Shown here piece after piece: positions 24,836-41,737 of a stretch of 64,000 bases of DNA. The position numbers and the translations under genes were made by a program. Location: contig CM052361.1 of the NCBI GenBank assembly GCA_028551475.1, positions 13,213,501 to 13,277,500 on the forward strand, given 5' to 3'. This stretch comes from Casuarina equisetifolia (lineage: Eukaryota > Streptophyta > Magnoliopsida > Fagales > Casuarinaceae). Under the pieces are notes generated by a model. That model saw only the letters and a program-made list of their open reading frames with translations, had not been told where the DNA came from and did no database searches. How positions within the stretch are numbered: position 1 is the first letter of the stretch; each line of letters starts with the position of its first letter.

Positions 24836-27800
24836 ATTGGTATCAAAGCCAGGTTCAACATCAATTTGGGTTGAAAAATGAGTTCAAAAACAAATTTTTG
24901 GAATTATATTATTTATTTTTAGATTAAAAAAAATTAAATTTTTGAAACCTATTTAGATCAGAATTTCAAGTTTCGATTTAGACTAATCCAGGTAGCTCTT
25001 TTTTTCAAATCTGACACTAGATCTGTAATCCTCAGACTCTCAAGAGTCTGACGATGTGCCTTTTATTCACCGTTAGTGGCATTTTTTACCAGGTTGGATC
25101 CAACCTGAGAAGACCCAATTAGGTTTTTTGGCGAGACAGCGCTGAATCAAAAAACTCTTGGCCGTCGAAAGTTTGTCGAAAAATGGCTATTCTGTGGGTA
25201 TCGAGTTCGGTCGAAGAACCAGCCAAACGGTGGTCGAACCAGCCATATCAGCCAAATATTAGCTGAACCAACCAATACGGCCAAAACAAGCTGAAATTGG
25301 CCGAAACTGGTCCAATCTAGTTGACTCAGACCAGCAGCAGCTTTGACTGGCGCGTGTAGGCATGTGTAGGCTCCATTTGGACTCCAATTTTTGCCAAAAT
25401 CTTCCTTTTTGATGAAAATTGTTGTGGTGTGATCTGTGTTTCATTTTATTGATTGTATATTGTACTTTTGTCAATCTTGTTTGATATTTGTAATATTTTA
25501 TTATTTTTATGCAATAAATTTATATGTGTGATGTGCAATTTTGTTTCACACATGTGTATGATGATTTTGTTATATGCATTTTGTTTTAGCGTAAGTTATA
25601 CCATATTGATATTCATGTTATTTAAATTATGCACATATTTTGAATAAATAGTATGTTTTATGCAACACTTGATTTTTATTTTTTGTAATTCAATGACGAA
25701 TGTCTTTCGTCAATTTAAGATTTGAATTACATATTTTTGAAGTAAGTAATATTTTTTATTTAAGTCTGCAGTACAAGTGGGTTTCATGATTTAGTTGAGT
25801 TGTGACTACCACAATGGCACAACTTGATTGAATTATAGGATTTCAATTTTGTGTTGAAGTTGGATTTCTTCGATTTTAATGTATGGTTATACTCTTATAG
25901 AAGGTGACTATGTATTAGAATTTGAAGAGTAACATATTTTGTATGTGTGAGTTTCGCTGATCTAAATAGTCTATACACCCATAGGTGGTGGATTATAAGG
26001 GTGTGGTATTGGCTCATGACTACTACTATGTTGAGAGTGTTACAATTATGTGTCATTCATTTGGCCCATAGGTGTTTGAATGATTATATAAGCTCTCATT
26101 TAGTTTACTCATAAGATGCTAATTTTTTACATCATTTTTATCAATCACCTTTTCTATAAACAATGCTCAAGTCACTATGAGATTCTTACTGGTACGAATT
26201 ATAAGAAGTGGAAGAAAGATATATTATTTGCTGTGGAAGCAGCAGAGATTGGAAGTGCTCTTAAAATGGATAAGTCTGCTGATTTGACTCTAAAGAGTAC
26301 TGAGGAACAAAAGCTTCATTACGCTAAATGGAAAATATGTAATAGGTTTTGTCTTCTGACTATGAAAACGACCATCTAGGAACACCTTAAGTGTGATTTT
26401 CCTAAGGAATGCACAACTAAAGAGTTTTTTAAGTCAGTTTCACAGCGCAATAGAGTGTCTTCTCATGCGGAGATAAGTTCACTGATGCAAGCTTTTTTTA
26501 TATAAGGTATAATGGAACTGAGAATATTATGGATTATATTATGAGGATGGTTCAATATCACATGAGGCTTAAGGCTTTAGGTATGGTGTTTTCAGAGTAG
26601 AGTATATTCCATCAAGCTTTAATTAGTTTTTTTGCTGATTATACCATTATCAAGACATCCTATAATAATAGTTTGCAGGATTAGACTGTTGATAACCTGA
26701 TTGAGAAGCTTATTGCTGAAGATAATAAATTGAAGATTGAAAAGTCTCATTCAACTTTGTTTTCTCATGCTCCCAGTTTTGGTAAAGGAAATAGGCCTTT
26801 AAATCAACCTCAGAGGGAGCCAAAAGTTACTCAACCTAGTAATAGGGAACCAGGGTCTTCTAGCAATAGATTGGCAATAAACATGAAAAATATTCAGTGT
26901 TTATTCTGCAAGAGATGGGACATATGAGGAAAGACTGCCATAGGTTTAAGAAATGGTTAGCTAAGCGTCAAGGTAAATGTATAAGTTCTATGATTAATGT
27001 TTGTGAATCTAATTTATCTAAGGTATCATCTAGCTCTTGGTGGCTAGATTGTGGAGTAACTAATCATGTTGCTTTTACTATTCAGGGGTTCATAAGCAGA
27101 AGGAAGCCAAACCTTGATAAGAAGTACCTCTATGTTGGAAACAATCAGAAAGTAGAAGTGGAGTTTGTTGAAGATGTCATCCTTCTTATGGATAGTGGTT
27201 TTAAGATATTTTGAATAGAACTTTTTATGTACCGTTGTTTAGGTGGAATTTGGTTTCACTTTCTATACTTAACAGTTGCGGATATGTGTTTGAATTTAAG
27301 AACACAGTTGTGACAATATTTTATAATGCAAATTTGATTAGAAATTATGTTGTGTCGAATGACTTGTACAAATTGGTTTTATCTCCACATGAGATTTATG
27401 TTGCTTCTACTATTGATAAAAGTGTTTCTAAAAGGCCTTTCGTTAAGGAGTTGTCTTACACTTTGTGGCACAAGAAACTTGGCCATATATCTAGAGATAA
27501 AGTGGATAGGTTGATCAAAACCAATATTTTACCTACCCTTAATGATGATTTGGAGACTTGTGTAGATTGTTATAGAGGTAAGCTGACCAAGATAAAGAAA
27601 AAACAGGCAGCTCATAATTTCGAGTTATTAAAAGTGATTCATACTGGCATTAATGGTCCTTATCAAGTAACTTTGTGTGGTAATGCTTATTTCATTACAT
27701 TTATTGATGATTTCTCTTGTTTTGGGTATATTTACCTGATTAAGGAAAAATCTGAATCACTTGAGAAATTCAAAGTGTTCAGAACTGAGGTTGAAAAGCA

Positions 27801-29640
27801 GTTAAGGAAAACCATAAAGATTGTTAGATCTAATCGGGGTGGAGAATATTATGGCAGACATGGTCATATAGGCCAAATTATGGGTCCATTTGCTCAATAT
27901 TTATAGAATTCTGGAATAGTTGGACAGTTTACTATGCTTGGAAGCCCCAAATAAAACGGTGTAGCTGAGAGGCGAAACTGTACCCTCATGGAGATGGTTC
28001 GATGTATGATGAGTAGAACAACTCTACCCCTTTTTCTATGAGAAGAAGCTTTGAAGACTACTATGTATGTTCTTAATCGTATTTCTACTAAAACTGTGCC
28101 ATTGACTCCTTTTGAATTGTTTAAAGGACGCAAACCTAGCTTGAATCATCTAAAGGTTTGGGGTTGCCCTGCAGAGGTCTGATTGTATAATCTAACCTTA
28201 GGCAAGTTGGATTCAAGAACTGTCAGATGTTATTTTGTATCTTATCCAGATAATTCTAAAGGGTATCATTTTTATAACCTTACTAGAGGTGCTAGACTTG
28301 TTGATTCATTAACAACTAAGTTTTTGAAATTTAATGTTGTAGAAAGTGGTACTAGTTCTCAAGTTATAGAGAATAATAATGATGTTGATATAAGTATATG
28401 ATTTCCTCTATCTATTCAATTAGATGTAGTTGTGCAGGAACCTGCTGTTGGTGCTACTTCTGTAGAGGTTCCACTTGTTCAGAATTAGGATACAAAGATT
28501 CCTTCACTTAGGAGATCAAACAGGGAGAAAAGACCTGCTATTCATCTTGATTATCTGGTTTATCTTGGCGAGCATGACTATGACATTGGTGTTGTAGAGG
28601 ATCCAGTGACATATACTCAAGCTGTTTCTAGCCTTCAGTTTAATTTTTGGAAAGATGCCATGTGAGATGAGATGTAGTCTATGAAGCACAATCATGTTTG
28701 GGATCTAGTAGAGTTGATAAGAAATGCAAGCCCATTGGTTATAAGTCGGTGTTCAAGACTAAAAAAGATTCCAAAAGAAAAATAGAAAGGTTTAAGGCCA
28801 GATTAGTCGCCAAAGGATTCACTCAAAGAGATAGAATTTATTATAATGAGACATTTTCACCAGTTTCATCTAATGATTCTTTTAGGCTCATAATGGCTTT
28901 AGTAGCACATTTCGATATAGAATTGCTATAGATGGATGTCAAGACAGCTTTTCTGAATAGGGATCTTGATGAAAAGGTCTATATGCTTCAAGTAGAGGGT
29001 TTTGCATAAGGTAATTCTGATGAACTTGCTTGTAGACTTAAGAAGTTAATTTATGGTCTTAAACAAGCTTCTAGACAGTGGTATTTGAAGTTTGATACAT
29101 ATATTACATCTTGTGGTTTTGTTGAAAACTTTGTTGATCGTTGCATATATACTAAGGTTAATGGGAGTACACCAATTTTCTTGATCCTTTATATGGATAA
29201 TATCTTGCTTTCATGCAATGATAAGGCATTACTTCAAAAGACTAAATGACTTTTGTCTTTAGAGTTTGATATAAAAGACCTTGGTGAAGCATCTTTTGTC
29301 CTTGGCATTGAGATCTTTAAAGATTGTTCACGCCGTATTTTAGGTCTTTCTCAGAGGACATATATTAATCGTGTGTTAGCCAGATTTAATATGCAAGTTT
29401 GCAAACCTAGTATAGTTTCTATTCTTAAAGGTGAAAAGTTACACTTGATGCAATGTCCTAAGAATGATGCTGAGAAAAAATTGATGAAAAATGTACCGTA
29501 TGCTTTAACAGTTGGCAGTTTTATATATGCACAGGTTTTGTACAAGATCTGATATTGCCTTTGCTACTAGACTTCTTGGTAGATTTCAATTTAACCCAGG
29601 TCACAATCACTGGGTTGCTGCTAAGAAGGTTAGGAGGTAC

Positions 29641-30244
29641 TTGAAAATGACAAGAGATTATATGCTCACATACAGACATATAGACAACTTACAGTTAGTG
29701 GGTTATTCAAATTCAAATTATGCATGTTGTTCTGATGATTTGAAGTCTACATCTGGTTATGTTTTCATGATAGTTGGTGGTACAGTTTCATGAAGAAGTT
29801 CTAAGTAGACTATGATTACATCTTATACTATGCACGCAAAGTTTATAACTTGTTATGGAGCTTCCATACAAGCTATCTAGATGAAAAACCTCATAAGACA
29901 AATGATCTCACTTGATTTCATTGATAGGCCGATTCCATTGTATTTGAAAAGGACAAGAAATTATATACTCACATACAGACATATTGATAACTTACAGTTA
30001 GTGGGTTATTCAGATTCAGATTATGCATGTTATTCTGATGATTTGAAGTCTACATTTGGTTATGTTTTCATGATGACTGGTGGTGCAATTTCATGAAGAA
30101 GTTCTAAGCAGATTATGATTACATCTTCCACTATGTACGCAAAGTTTATAACTTGTTATGGAGCTTCCATACAAGCTATCTGAATGAAAAACCTCATAAG
30201 ACAGATGTCTCACTTGATTTCATTGATAAGCCCATTCATTGTAC
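29641..30244 (+). repeat. 302-bp tandem repeat inside the Copia element
   Basis: Units 29,641-29,942 and 29,943-30,244 are near-identical in phase; each starts TTGAAAA and ends around CCATT(C/G)ATTGTA. The duplicated part lies in the RNase H region. The two units look closer to each other than the two LTRs are, so the duplication probably arose after insertion. Confidence 0.85.
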
Positions 30245-31116
30245 TATGACAATAGTTCAACAGTATTGTTTATTAATAACAACAAAAGTATTAAAGGGGC
30301 CAAGCACATTGAGTTTAACTATCTGACTATTAAAAAGCAAGTTAAGAATGGTGACATCACAGTAAAGCTTATTGGCACAGAAGCTATGTTAGCTGACTCA
30401 CTCACTAAAGGACTTACTTCTATAGTGTTTGATAGATATGTTGTAAACATGGGTTTAGTAGCGTCTTTGGATGCTCTTGTTTAGTAGGAGCTATTATTTT
30501 ATTTTCTCTACTATTTTTGTAAAACAATATCTATGATATTTTGTTATGTAGTAAACTTTGTTTTACTCATATTACCTGTTATATGTTAATTTCATAGATC
30601 ATGAGAATGTTTGTATAAGACAGGTATTAAAGACTTAAGGGAGGTGCAACTTTAAGCATTTGGCTGGGGCATTTATTGATAAGCTATATTTTGATGTCTT
30701 GTAGCACTTAAATTTATACTCGAGTATTACAAACAATACATATAGGTTCATTAGAACCTTAATATTGTTCTCTGATGACTGTAAGTCAATGACTATATAT
30801 GTCGATTTTTGAGAGAACTAGGATTGAAAAGAAAGGTAACACATAAGGTTATTTACCTAGTGTTATTTGTTTGCCATACTACCATATTAAATCCATGTTA
30901 GTAGAGTGGATAGCCCTTATGACTATGGTTGGTGCTGTGTCTTTAGTTGGCATAGTTACTACTATGATTTGAGGGTTTTGAAGCTTTATGGGATCGGATT
31001 TGCAATAAGGAACTGTCATTAGATCAATATAAAATCTTTTGAAATTATTTTCATATATATAACTTATATTAGTATAATATTTGTTTTATGAACATTGGTA
31101 TGCCCAAGTGGGAGAT

Positions 31117-31752
31117 TGTTAGCTTATTTTATAAGCTCATGTAATGTGGACTTTATCAATAAGCATAAACAATTTTCTTATAAAGGTATATTAATGTAAT
31201 AAATATTGGTCCAGTTAATTAGACAAATTTGGACCTTGATTACGGGTATGGTACTAGCTAGTATAGGCCTTAGTGCACCTTATAGAACTGTGATGTGTCA
31301 GGACTATTTGGTTAGCACATTTTATGTTATATCGGCTAAGTCCTCCCTTTAGCTTATAATATGTGCATTGAGATCCGTATATAGAATCAAGCTTATGGTA
31401 GGGGCATAACAGTCATTTTATAATGATTAGTTATTATACTTATTTAACGAAACAGAATAACTATTATTTATTAATCATGTATCTGTTCGTTAAAGAGGCA
31501 CCTGTTCACTATTTTCTCTATATTGTTAAGCAATTTTGATTCTATAATTCCATTGCGGAGTTTGGGCTTCTCATCAGCTAGCACGCTTAAGCAATAGAGG
31601 GTAAGATCTTAGCTAAGATCCTACTAAAAATGCAGGCATTTTCAAGTACGTTATTCTTGTTTTGTTTTTTTTTTCTATTTTTAACTCATTCTCAACCTAT
31701 AACTGATGTTAGATTCTGATTCAATCTCGTTTGGAACAAATTTATTCTTACA
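31117..31752 (+). repeat. 3' LTR of the Copia element
   Basis: It is 636 bp, starting TGTTAGCTTA directly after the purine run AAGTGGGAGAT and ending TTATTCTTACA, followed by TGCCT. Differences from the 5' LTR are mainly C/T and G/A, as expected for a formerly methylated element. Confidence 0.95.
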
Positions 31753-32804
31753 TGCCTTTGTTCACCTCCTTTCTAGGAACAATCGCCAGCTCTTGGGGTT
31801 GTTTGAGAACTATTTCTTGATTGCTTATTAGGATTTCTTCCTCTTCCTCCCCCCATGATCCTTCGAAGACAAATAAGCGTTTGAATTGGTGCCGTACTAC
31901 AAAACGCTTGTCGCAATGTAAGCACAACCCATGAGCCTTGCGATCAATGAGCTCTGTCCGTATCATTTTTCGAACCAACAAGCCCTCCCTTGTCGGTGGG
32001 TTTGACCCTTTGCGATGGATTCACAATGGGCTTTCTTCGCGGGTTACTTGGTCCTGGCCTGCTCCCTTTGTGGATGGGCTCGTCCACCTCGCGAGCGCAC
32101 AATTGCAGACATAGTATTGGGTTGGCGAGCTACGACGTCTACTCTTTATTCCCTCCTTCCGACCTGTGGCGAAACAGGTCAACAAATGTCCAGGTGTTAG
32201 CCTACCCAACCGGATTAGCAACTTTGAAAATCGAGTGCGGTATTTGTCCACCAAGCTAGTTTGGCGAAGGGTGATGAGTTTACCCAAAGGGTCTTGACAC
32301 TAAGAAGAGCCAAATTGTTTGCACAACTCCGCCATTAAAATTGGCTAGGAAATCACATGGTTCTCTAGGTTTGCTTTTTGCACTCGATACCAAACTAGGC
32401 GTCCCCACACAAGTTTCAGGCTGCCACTCGCACCTTTTCGTCCTTTTGCGTGTCGTAAAATTGGAATAACTCTTTGGCTTTGCACACCCAGTTGAATGGA
32501 TCTTCACTGCCATAAGAGATTGGGAAGTCGAACTGACCCTGCGTGTGCCACCCCGCATTAGTACTGGGGCTGCCATTTCGGTTGTTATTGTTGCCAGAAT
32601 GGTTGGGGGTCCCTTTGTCTCTATCTAGGATGTTGTTTTTGTTGCTTTTCCATGAGTTCACCATGACTGGTAGTCATTTAATACTGTCATCAGGAATCTC
32701 CGTAAACTTCCAGTTGGTGTTTGCGTCCAGGCGAGCCATATAGGCTTCAACCCGTTCTAATGTGGGATCAACCATGTCAGGATCGTTGGTCTCTGATGCC
32801 AAAA

Positions 32805-33312
32805 TGTTGCACACATAACAGGACCAAACTCGGGAAGATCGTCCCATGGCAAAGTTTGCTTTTTTTGCAATGGTTACCTATGGTGAGTGTTAAGAGATTT
32901 GAAATTTGGGAATGGTTCAACTTAACTGCATTCCTCGCAGAAGAGTTAGAAAATTCAAGGAGGTTTACAAAAACGGCTAGCTAACTTCGGTTGTATCGGG
33001 CATTTCCCTTTATCATCCGTTCTCCCTACACTAAGCGACAGTTTATTCTGTCACTATATCGTCACGATTACACTGCTAGCTGATTGTTCGTCCTATGCCT
33101 ACCTGTACGCCAACTGCTCCCGAAATACGTTGGATAACCCAGAGACAGAGCATGTGTACTTCTGTTCTCCTCTTCTAGGCTAAAAAATTCAAAATCCTGC
33201 TCTTTCGTGCAGGCAGTCCCGCCTCCCCAATAAGACAGCAAGATAGCCACCTTGGACGCCTTCATGGCATCCACATCAGTTGGTGGTGGTGCCACATCAG
33301 CTGACAGCAACA
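32805..33312 (-). repeat. 5' LTR of the Gypsy relic
   Basis: It is about 508 bp. On the minus strand it runs from TGTTGCTGTCAG at 33,312 to TGTGCAACA at 32,805, followed by a tRNA-primer-like TTTGGCATCAGAGACC. The TG/CA ends and primer site support the call. The matching 3' LTR is missing, so the outer border is not independently confirmed. Confidence 0.6.
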
Positions 33313-33675
33313 AGTTCCAACCTATTTATGACTAGACCAGATTTAATTGCTAGAAACCAATACCTCGCTTCCAAGAAAACCAAAGAAGACTCCAGTTTTC
33401 GTACGTCAGGGTAGAAGTACGAGGCAGAAAACCTCAAGGACTGGTAATCAAAAGGTAAAAGCATGCAATAACAAGGTTGTAAGAGTCTAAAATTATCCAT
33501 TTTAATCATCAAAGTAATAAACCGTTAAAAGTTCAGCGTCACCAGGGATCATCCGCTGGCAAAACCCAAGGTCTCCTTGGACACAAGGGGCAATTCAATA
33601 AGCGCTTCAACGACGTTATACTGTAACTTGCAAATACAAATGAACATAAATAAGGCAGGCACACTTGATGAAAAT
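33313..33675. other. 3' flank / presumed 3' UTR of CDC48
   Basis: These 363 bases lie between the CDC48 stop codon and the outer border of the Gypsy LTR. They must hold the 3' UTR and polyadenylation region. I see no other coding signal. Confidence 0.55.
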
Positions 33676-38330
<4,655 letters not shown>

Positions 38331-38438
38331 GTTTTGAGGAGCAGGAAGACGCAGGGAAGAAGTTTTGTCGTAGAGGAAACCGAAATCCGAAGACAGAAAG
38401 CAAGCAGCGATGTATGGGGATCTCAATGTGGTGGTCTT

Positions 38439-38446
38439 TATTTATA
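38439..38446 (-). promoter_or_regulatory. Probable TATA box of CDC48
   Basis: The minus strand reads CTATAAATAAAG about 110 bases upstream of the ATG. A pyrimidine-rich/GAGA run (TAGAGAGAGAGAGTC on the plus strand) adjoins it, an arrangement common in plant core promoters. No transcription start is shown directly. Confidence 0.55.
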
Positions 38447-38449
38447 GAG

Positions 38450-39080
38450 AGAGAGAGTCTCCCTCTCCGTTTCTTGTTGGAAAAGAAAAGCCTTTTCTTG
38501 CTTTTGAGTTCTAGAATAACTTGGATTTGTTTTTTTTCTTTTTCCAGAATTGTATTATCTTAGGATCTCTTTTATTATTTTTATTTGATAATTTTTTTTT
38601 ATTTTATTATTCACCACACTCCCAAACCCTTTTTAAGTTCTAAAATAACTTAGATTTATTTGTTTCTAGAATTGTTTGATAAATTTATTTTTTTATACGC
38701 ACACTCAAACTCAAATTTGGACATCAAACTTTTGATCAAAAAGTTTTAAGCAAAGATAAAGTCTTCATCTCCATTTCTTGTTGGAAAAGAAAAGGCCTTT
38801 TCTTGCTTTTAAGTCCTAGAATAAATTGAATTTGTTTTTTGCTTTTTCTAAAATTGTATTATCTTAGGATCTTTCTTTATTATTTTGTTTGATAATTTTT
38901 TTTAATGCACACACTAAACTTTACTTTTAAGTTTTAGAATAACTAAGAATTTTTTTTTCCAAAATTTTATTATCATAGGGATCCCTTTATTATTTTTATT
39001 TGATAATTTATTTTTATGTACATGTTCAAACTTGCTCAAACTTACATCTAAACATTGAATTTATGATCAAAAAGTTCTAA
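38450..39080. repeat. Four diverged tandem modules upstream of CDC48
   Basis: A module of about 150 bp is repeated at roughly 38,460-38,620, 38,621-38,760, 38,761-38,915 and 38,916-39,075. Recurring parts are 'TTCTTGTTGGAAAAGAAAA' (modules 1 and 3), 'TTTTAAGTT(C/T)TA(A/G)AATAACT' (all), 'ATTGTATTATCTTAGGATC' (1 and 3, diverged in 4) and 'TTTGATAATTT' (1, 3 and 4; only a fragment in 2). Modules 1 and 3 are most alike, as are 2 and 4, so a two-module unit seems to have been duplicated. Confidence 0.7.
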
Positions 39081-40031
39081 ATAATACTTATTTTTAACTA
39101 AACTAAACACTTATTGTCAAATAATTTTAAAATACAATTAATATCATATTTTTCATTTTAAATTATAAATTAAGACTATTAAAATATTCTCGTAATTCAT
39201 TTAATAATCTCTAAAATAAAATGAGACATATAGAAGTATAAGTCATGTTTTCCTTTTATAACCCATTTATTTAATTATCTCAATTTTGATTACCATAAGA
39301 AGTGCATTGTAAACTCTATTTGCAATGTTGAGCCATAAATTGGTAATATAGTTTCTCATAATGGAAAAAGAAAAAGGTTAAGAAATATTTACGAGTGAAA
39401 AAAGTCGAGCTCTTTGGTAATTTAATAGCACTCAGGGACCCTATCATATATGATAGGATACGGGATATAGGATGTAGGTTCAAGTATTTGCTTTCCTCTT
39501 TCAACAAATTTCTTAAATCTCTTAACTGTCACCTAAAAATAAAATAAAAAACTAAAAAATACACCGACTGGAGCTCAGTACTTTTAATTTTTTTTTCTTT
39601 TCTGTCCATTTATTGTATTTCAAAAAAAAATTAAAAAAAAAAAAAAAGGCTCCCACGTGCCTCGTGGTCTTCTCTTCTTTTCTTGATTAGTTTCCATGAT
39701 GCTTCGAAGAATCTGATGAAAAACAAACTTCGATCCGTAGCATCGGGATTCTAAAATTCCAGGATGGACAAGAACGGAGGAAAACATTCTGGTTTCCTTT
39801 TTTTTGTTTTTCGAATATCTTTCGCCACCGAACAAAAATCGCAGTGACGACATATTCCTTCCGCCGTTGAAAATGCCGTGTGTGGTTATCATCGCGGATT
39901 CATGATAAGCTATTGAAAACGAGACGCCAGTTCCTGTTGCTATTTGAGTTTAATACACCATCTTTGAATCTTCATCAAATTCGAAGAGCAGATTTCAGTT
40001 CAAAACCAACTACAATGAGGGCTGTCGAGTG
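39081..40031. other. AT-rich intergenic sequence
   Basis: I recognise no coding region. It contains poly-A/T stretches (near 39,540 and 39,620) and a short palindrome TATCATATATGATA near 39,443. Confidence 0.5.
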
Positions 40032-40217
40032 CCCTTCCGATGCTTTGCTTGGTTACATTAAAGAGGTAGATATTCTATTTAGCGTCACCATTCGATTCTG
40101 GGGAAAGTGGAATCCATCCCTTTTCCCTTCCGATGCTTTGCCTGCTTCCATTCAAGAGGTAGATATTCTCCTCAGCGTCGTCTTCCAATTGTGGGGAAAA
40201 TGAGATCTATCCCTTGA
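40032..40217. repeat. 93-bp tandem duplication
   Basis: Units 40,032-40,124 and 40,125-40,217 both start CCCTTCCGATGCTTTGC and share AAGAGGTAGATATTCT and TGGGGAAA. They differ at roughly a fifth of positions, so this is an older duplication. The plus frame from 39,880 runs through both but ends soon after and resembles nothing I know. Confidence 0.7.
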
Positions 40218-40851
40218 CCTTTCTGTAAGCATGCCTTCAAAACAAAAGGTTTAGAACCCTAACCAAAGCCCACAGCCGGGCGTGTTCAAGGCTTGGCCCC
40301 AAGGTTAATTCGGTCGCTTGATGGGCCTAATTTGGTCGCCTGATGTGGGCTTTGACCTATCGAAGGAGGGCCAATAAAAGCATCTGAAGTTTTCATTTGA
40401 AAATGTTCTAGCGCAACCACTAATAAAGAGCTGGGTAAAACCAGATTCACCGGGAAAGAATGCAGATTCCGGTGGCCAGAGAGATAAAAAGAGAGAAGGA
40501 AGGCTTTTTTGGATTTTTTTTCTTTTTGTATCTTGAGTTTCTGTATATTGAGAAAGCTAAAGAGAGCTAAACCATTAATTGCCTGGACAATGCAAAGACA
40601 TAATGAGCTGTACAGTAGGGTGGTATTGGGCGGTGGCCTTGGGACGCGTTCTATCCAGATGACTTGCGGTTATGGTCATCATTCGGCGGCTGGCTGGGCT
40701 TGTATGCTTCTCCTTTAATAATTAATCTCTTTTAAATGTATATAGATCCTTGTTGATAAGGTCGTACCGTTTTGGGAGTAGGGTGTTGTTTTGTTGGTTT
40801 TTTGAGTTCAAAATCATTCTAGATGAAGGTTATTGATATGGGAGCAACTAC

Positions 40852-41737
40852 GTTAGCCCAAGTTCTTACTCCAATCCATATATTGAGCTTGTTAATTAAT
40901 ATTTGTTTGGATCACAATGTAATCCAATAGATTAAGAAGGAGAAGTTTGAAAAGCATCTCATGAATATTTTGAACACCCACTTTTGTCACATAAAACTCC
41001 AAAAGACAAATAATAATAATAATAATAATAATAATAATTTTTATATAAAAATCAATTTTTATGATGATATAAAAAAATTAATTTTTTGTATTTTTTTTGG
41101 TTTTAGGGTTTTCTATGAGAAAAGTGAATATTTGGATAGGGACAATGGAAGAAAAACAAAAAAAACAAAAGATAATGGTCCAATAGCCTCTCTAAGACAT
41201 AAAAGTAATGCCAATAGTTAAGGAAGTGTTACACCACCAATTTCTAACAAAAATTGGATAAAGGAAGCTAAAGTTAAAAACAATTGGGGTTTTCTAATTC
41301 TGTATTAAAAAACAAGTTTGCTTACAATTGATAATACTTCCTTTAAATAGGCAAATAAACTTAACCCTAAAAGGATCCTTGTAAATTAGAAATATCTAAG
41401 ATTAAAGAAATTCAAACAAATCAGGATTTTGACAAATAAAGGAATTCCAAATAAATCAAGAATCTAACAAGTATAGAAATCCCAAATAAATCAAAACCCA
41501 AACAGTTAAAAAAATAAACAAAAGGAAATAATGATAATAAAGAAAATATAAGAAATTAAAGATTTGATAACTATTTAGGAAACCCTAATATTAATAACAA
41601 AAACTGTAGAGATTCTATAGAATATTCATGAAATGCTCTTCAACTTTACCTTTCTTAGACCCATAAGATTATGTTGTTGCCCAAATAAGTATTAATTAAC
41701 AAGCTCAACATATGGGCTAGGCTAAGAGATTGGGTTG
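40852..41737. repeat. Inverted-repeat (fold-back-like) segment
   Basis: About 80 bases at 40,852-40,930 are the inverse of 41,656-41,737. The core on the left is ATATTGAGCTTGTTAATTAA and the right arm reads the same on the minus strand, with flanking matches. The arms enclose about 725 bp of AT-rich sequence without coding signal. It could be a decayed fold-back or MITE-like element, or two opposite fragments of one dispersed repeat. I found no convincing target duplication. Confidence 0.5.
41008..41038. repeat. (AAT)n microsatellite
   Basis: About ten uninterrupted AAT units lie inside the inverted-repeat segment. Confidence 0.95.

Larger units (their letters stand above)
24205..31752 (+). 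mobile_element. Ty1/Copia element, near full length, broken
   Basis: It is 7,548 bp with LTRs of 631 and 636 bp and a target duplication TGCCT (24,200-24,204 and 31,753-31,757). The primer site TTGGTATCAAAGCC follows the 5' LTR at 24,837. A purine run AAGTGGGAGA precedes the 3' LTR. Parts in plus-strand order are gag-like sequence (about 26,150-26,950), protease-like (about 27,000-27,200), integrase with an HKKLGH pre-integrase motif (about 27,210-28,400), reverse transcriptase (about 28,700-29,560) and RNase H (about 29,560-30,480). This order is Copia. By hand the two LTRs differ at roughly 58 of about 630 sites (about 9%), mostly transitions. That suggests an age of some millions of years, depending on the rate assumed. 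It is broken many times. Confidence 0.93.
21640..33312 (-). mobile_element. Ty3/Gypsy relic, split by two later insertions
   Basis: On the minus strand, from the right, the parts are: a 5' LTR (32,805-33,312); a primer-like site TTTGGCATCAGAG (about 32,792-32,804); and gag-like sequence (about 31,760-32,665, with 'FPISYGSEDPFNWVCKAKEL' and a zinc-knuckle-like 'GLCLHCDKRF'). The retropepsin-like region lies at about 23,900-24,000 and 22,370-22,596, on either side of a solo LTR. Reverse-transcriptase-like fragments follow at about 21,840-22,150 ('LPPPWAHDHGI', 'LRQVL'-like). The Copia element at 24,205-31,752 and the solo LTR at 22,597-23,893 sit inside it. The 3' end and 3' LTR were not found. 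It is broken many times and is older than both insertions. Confidence 0.75.

Noticed and set aside
32021-32664. Host genes downstream of CDC48
   Set aside because: The minus-strand frames match Gypsy gag and lie just inside an LTR and primer-like site; the plus-strand frames are their shadows.
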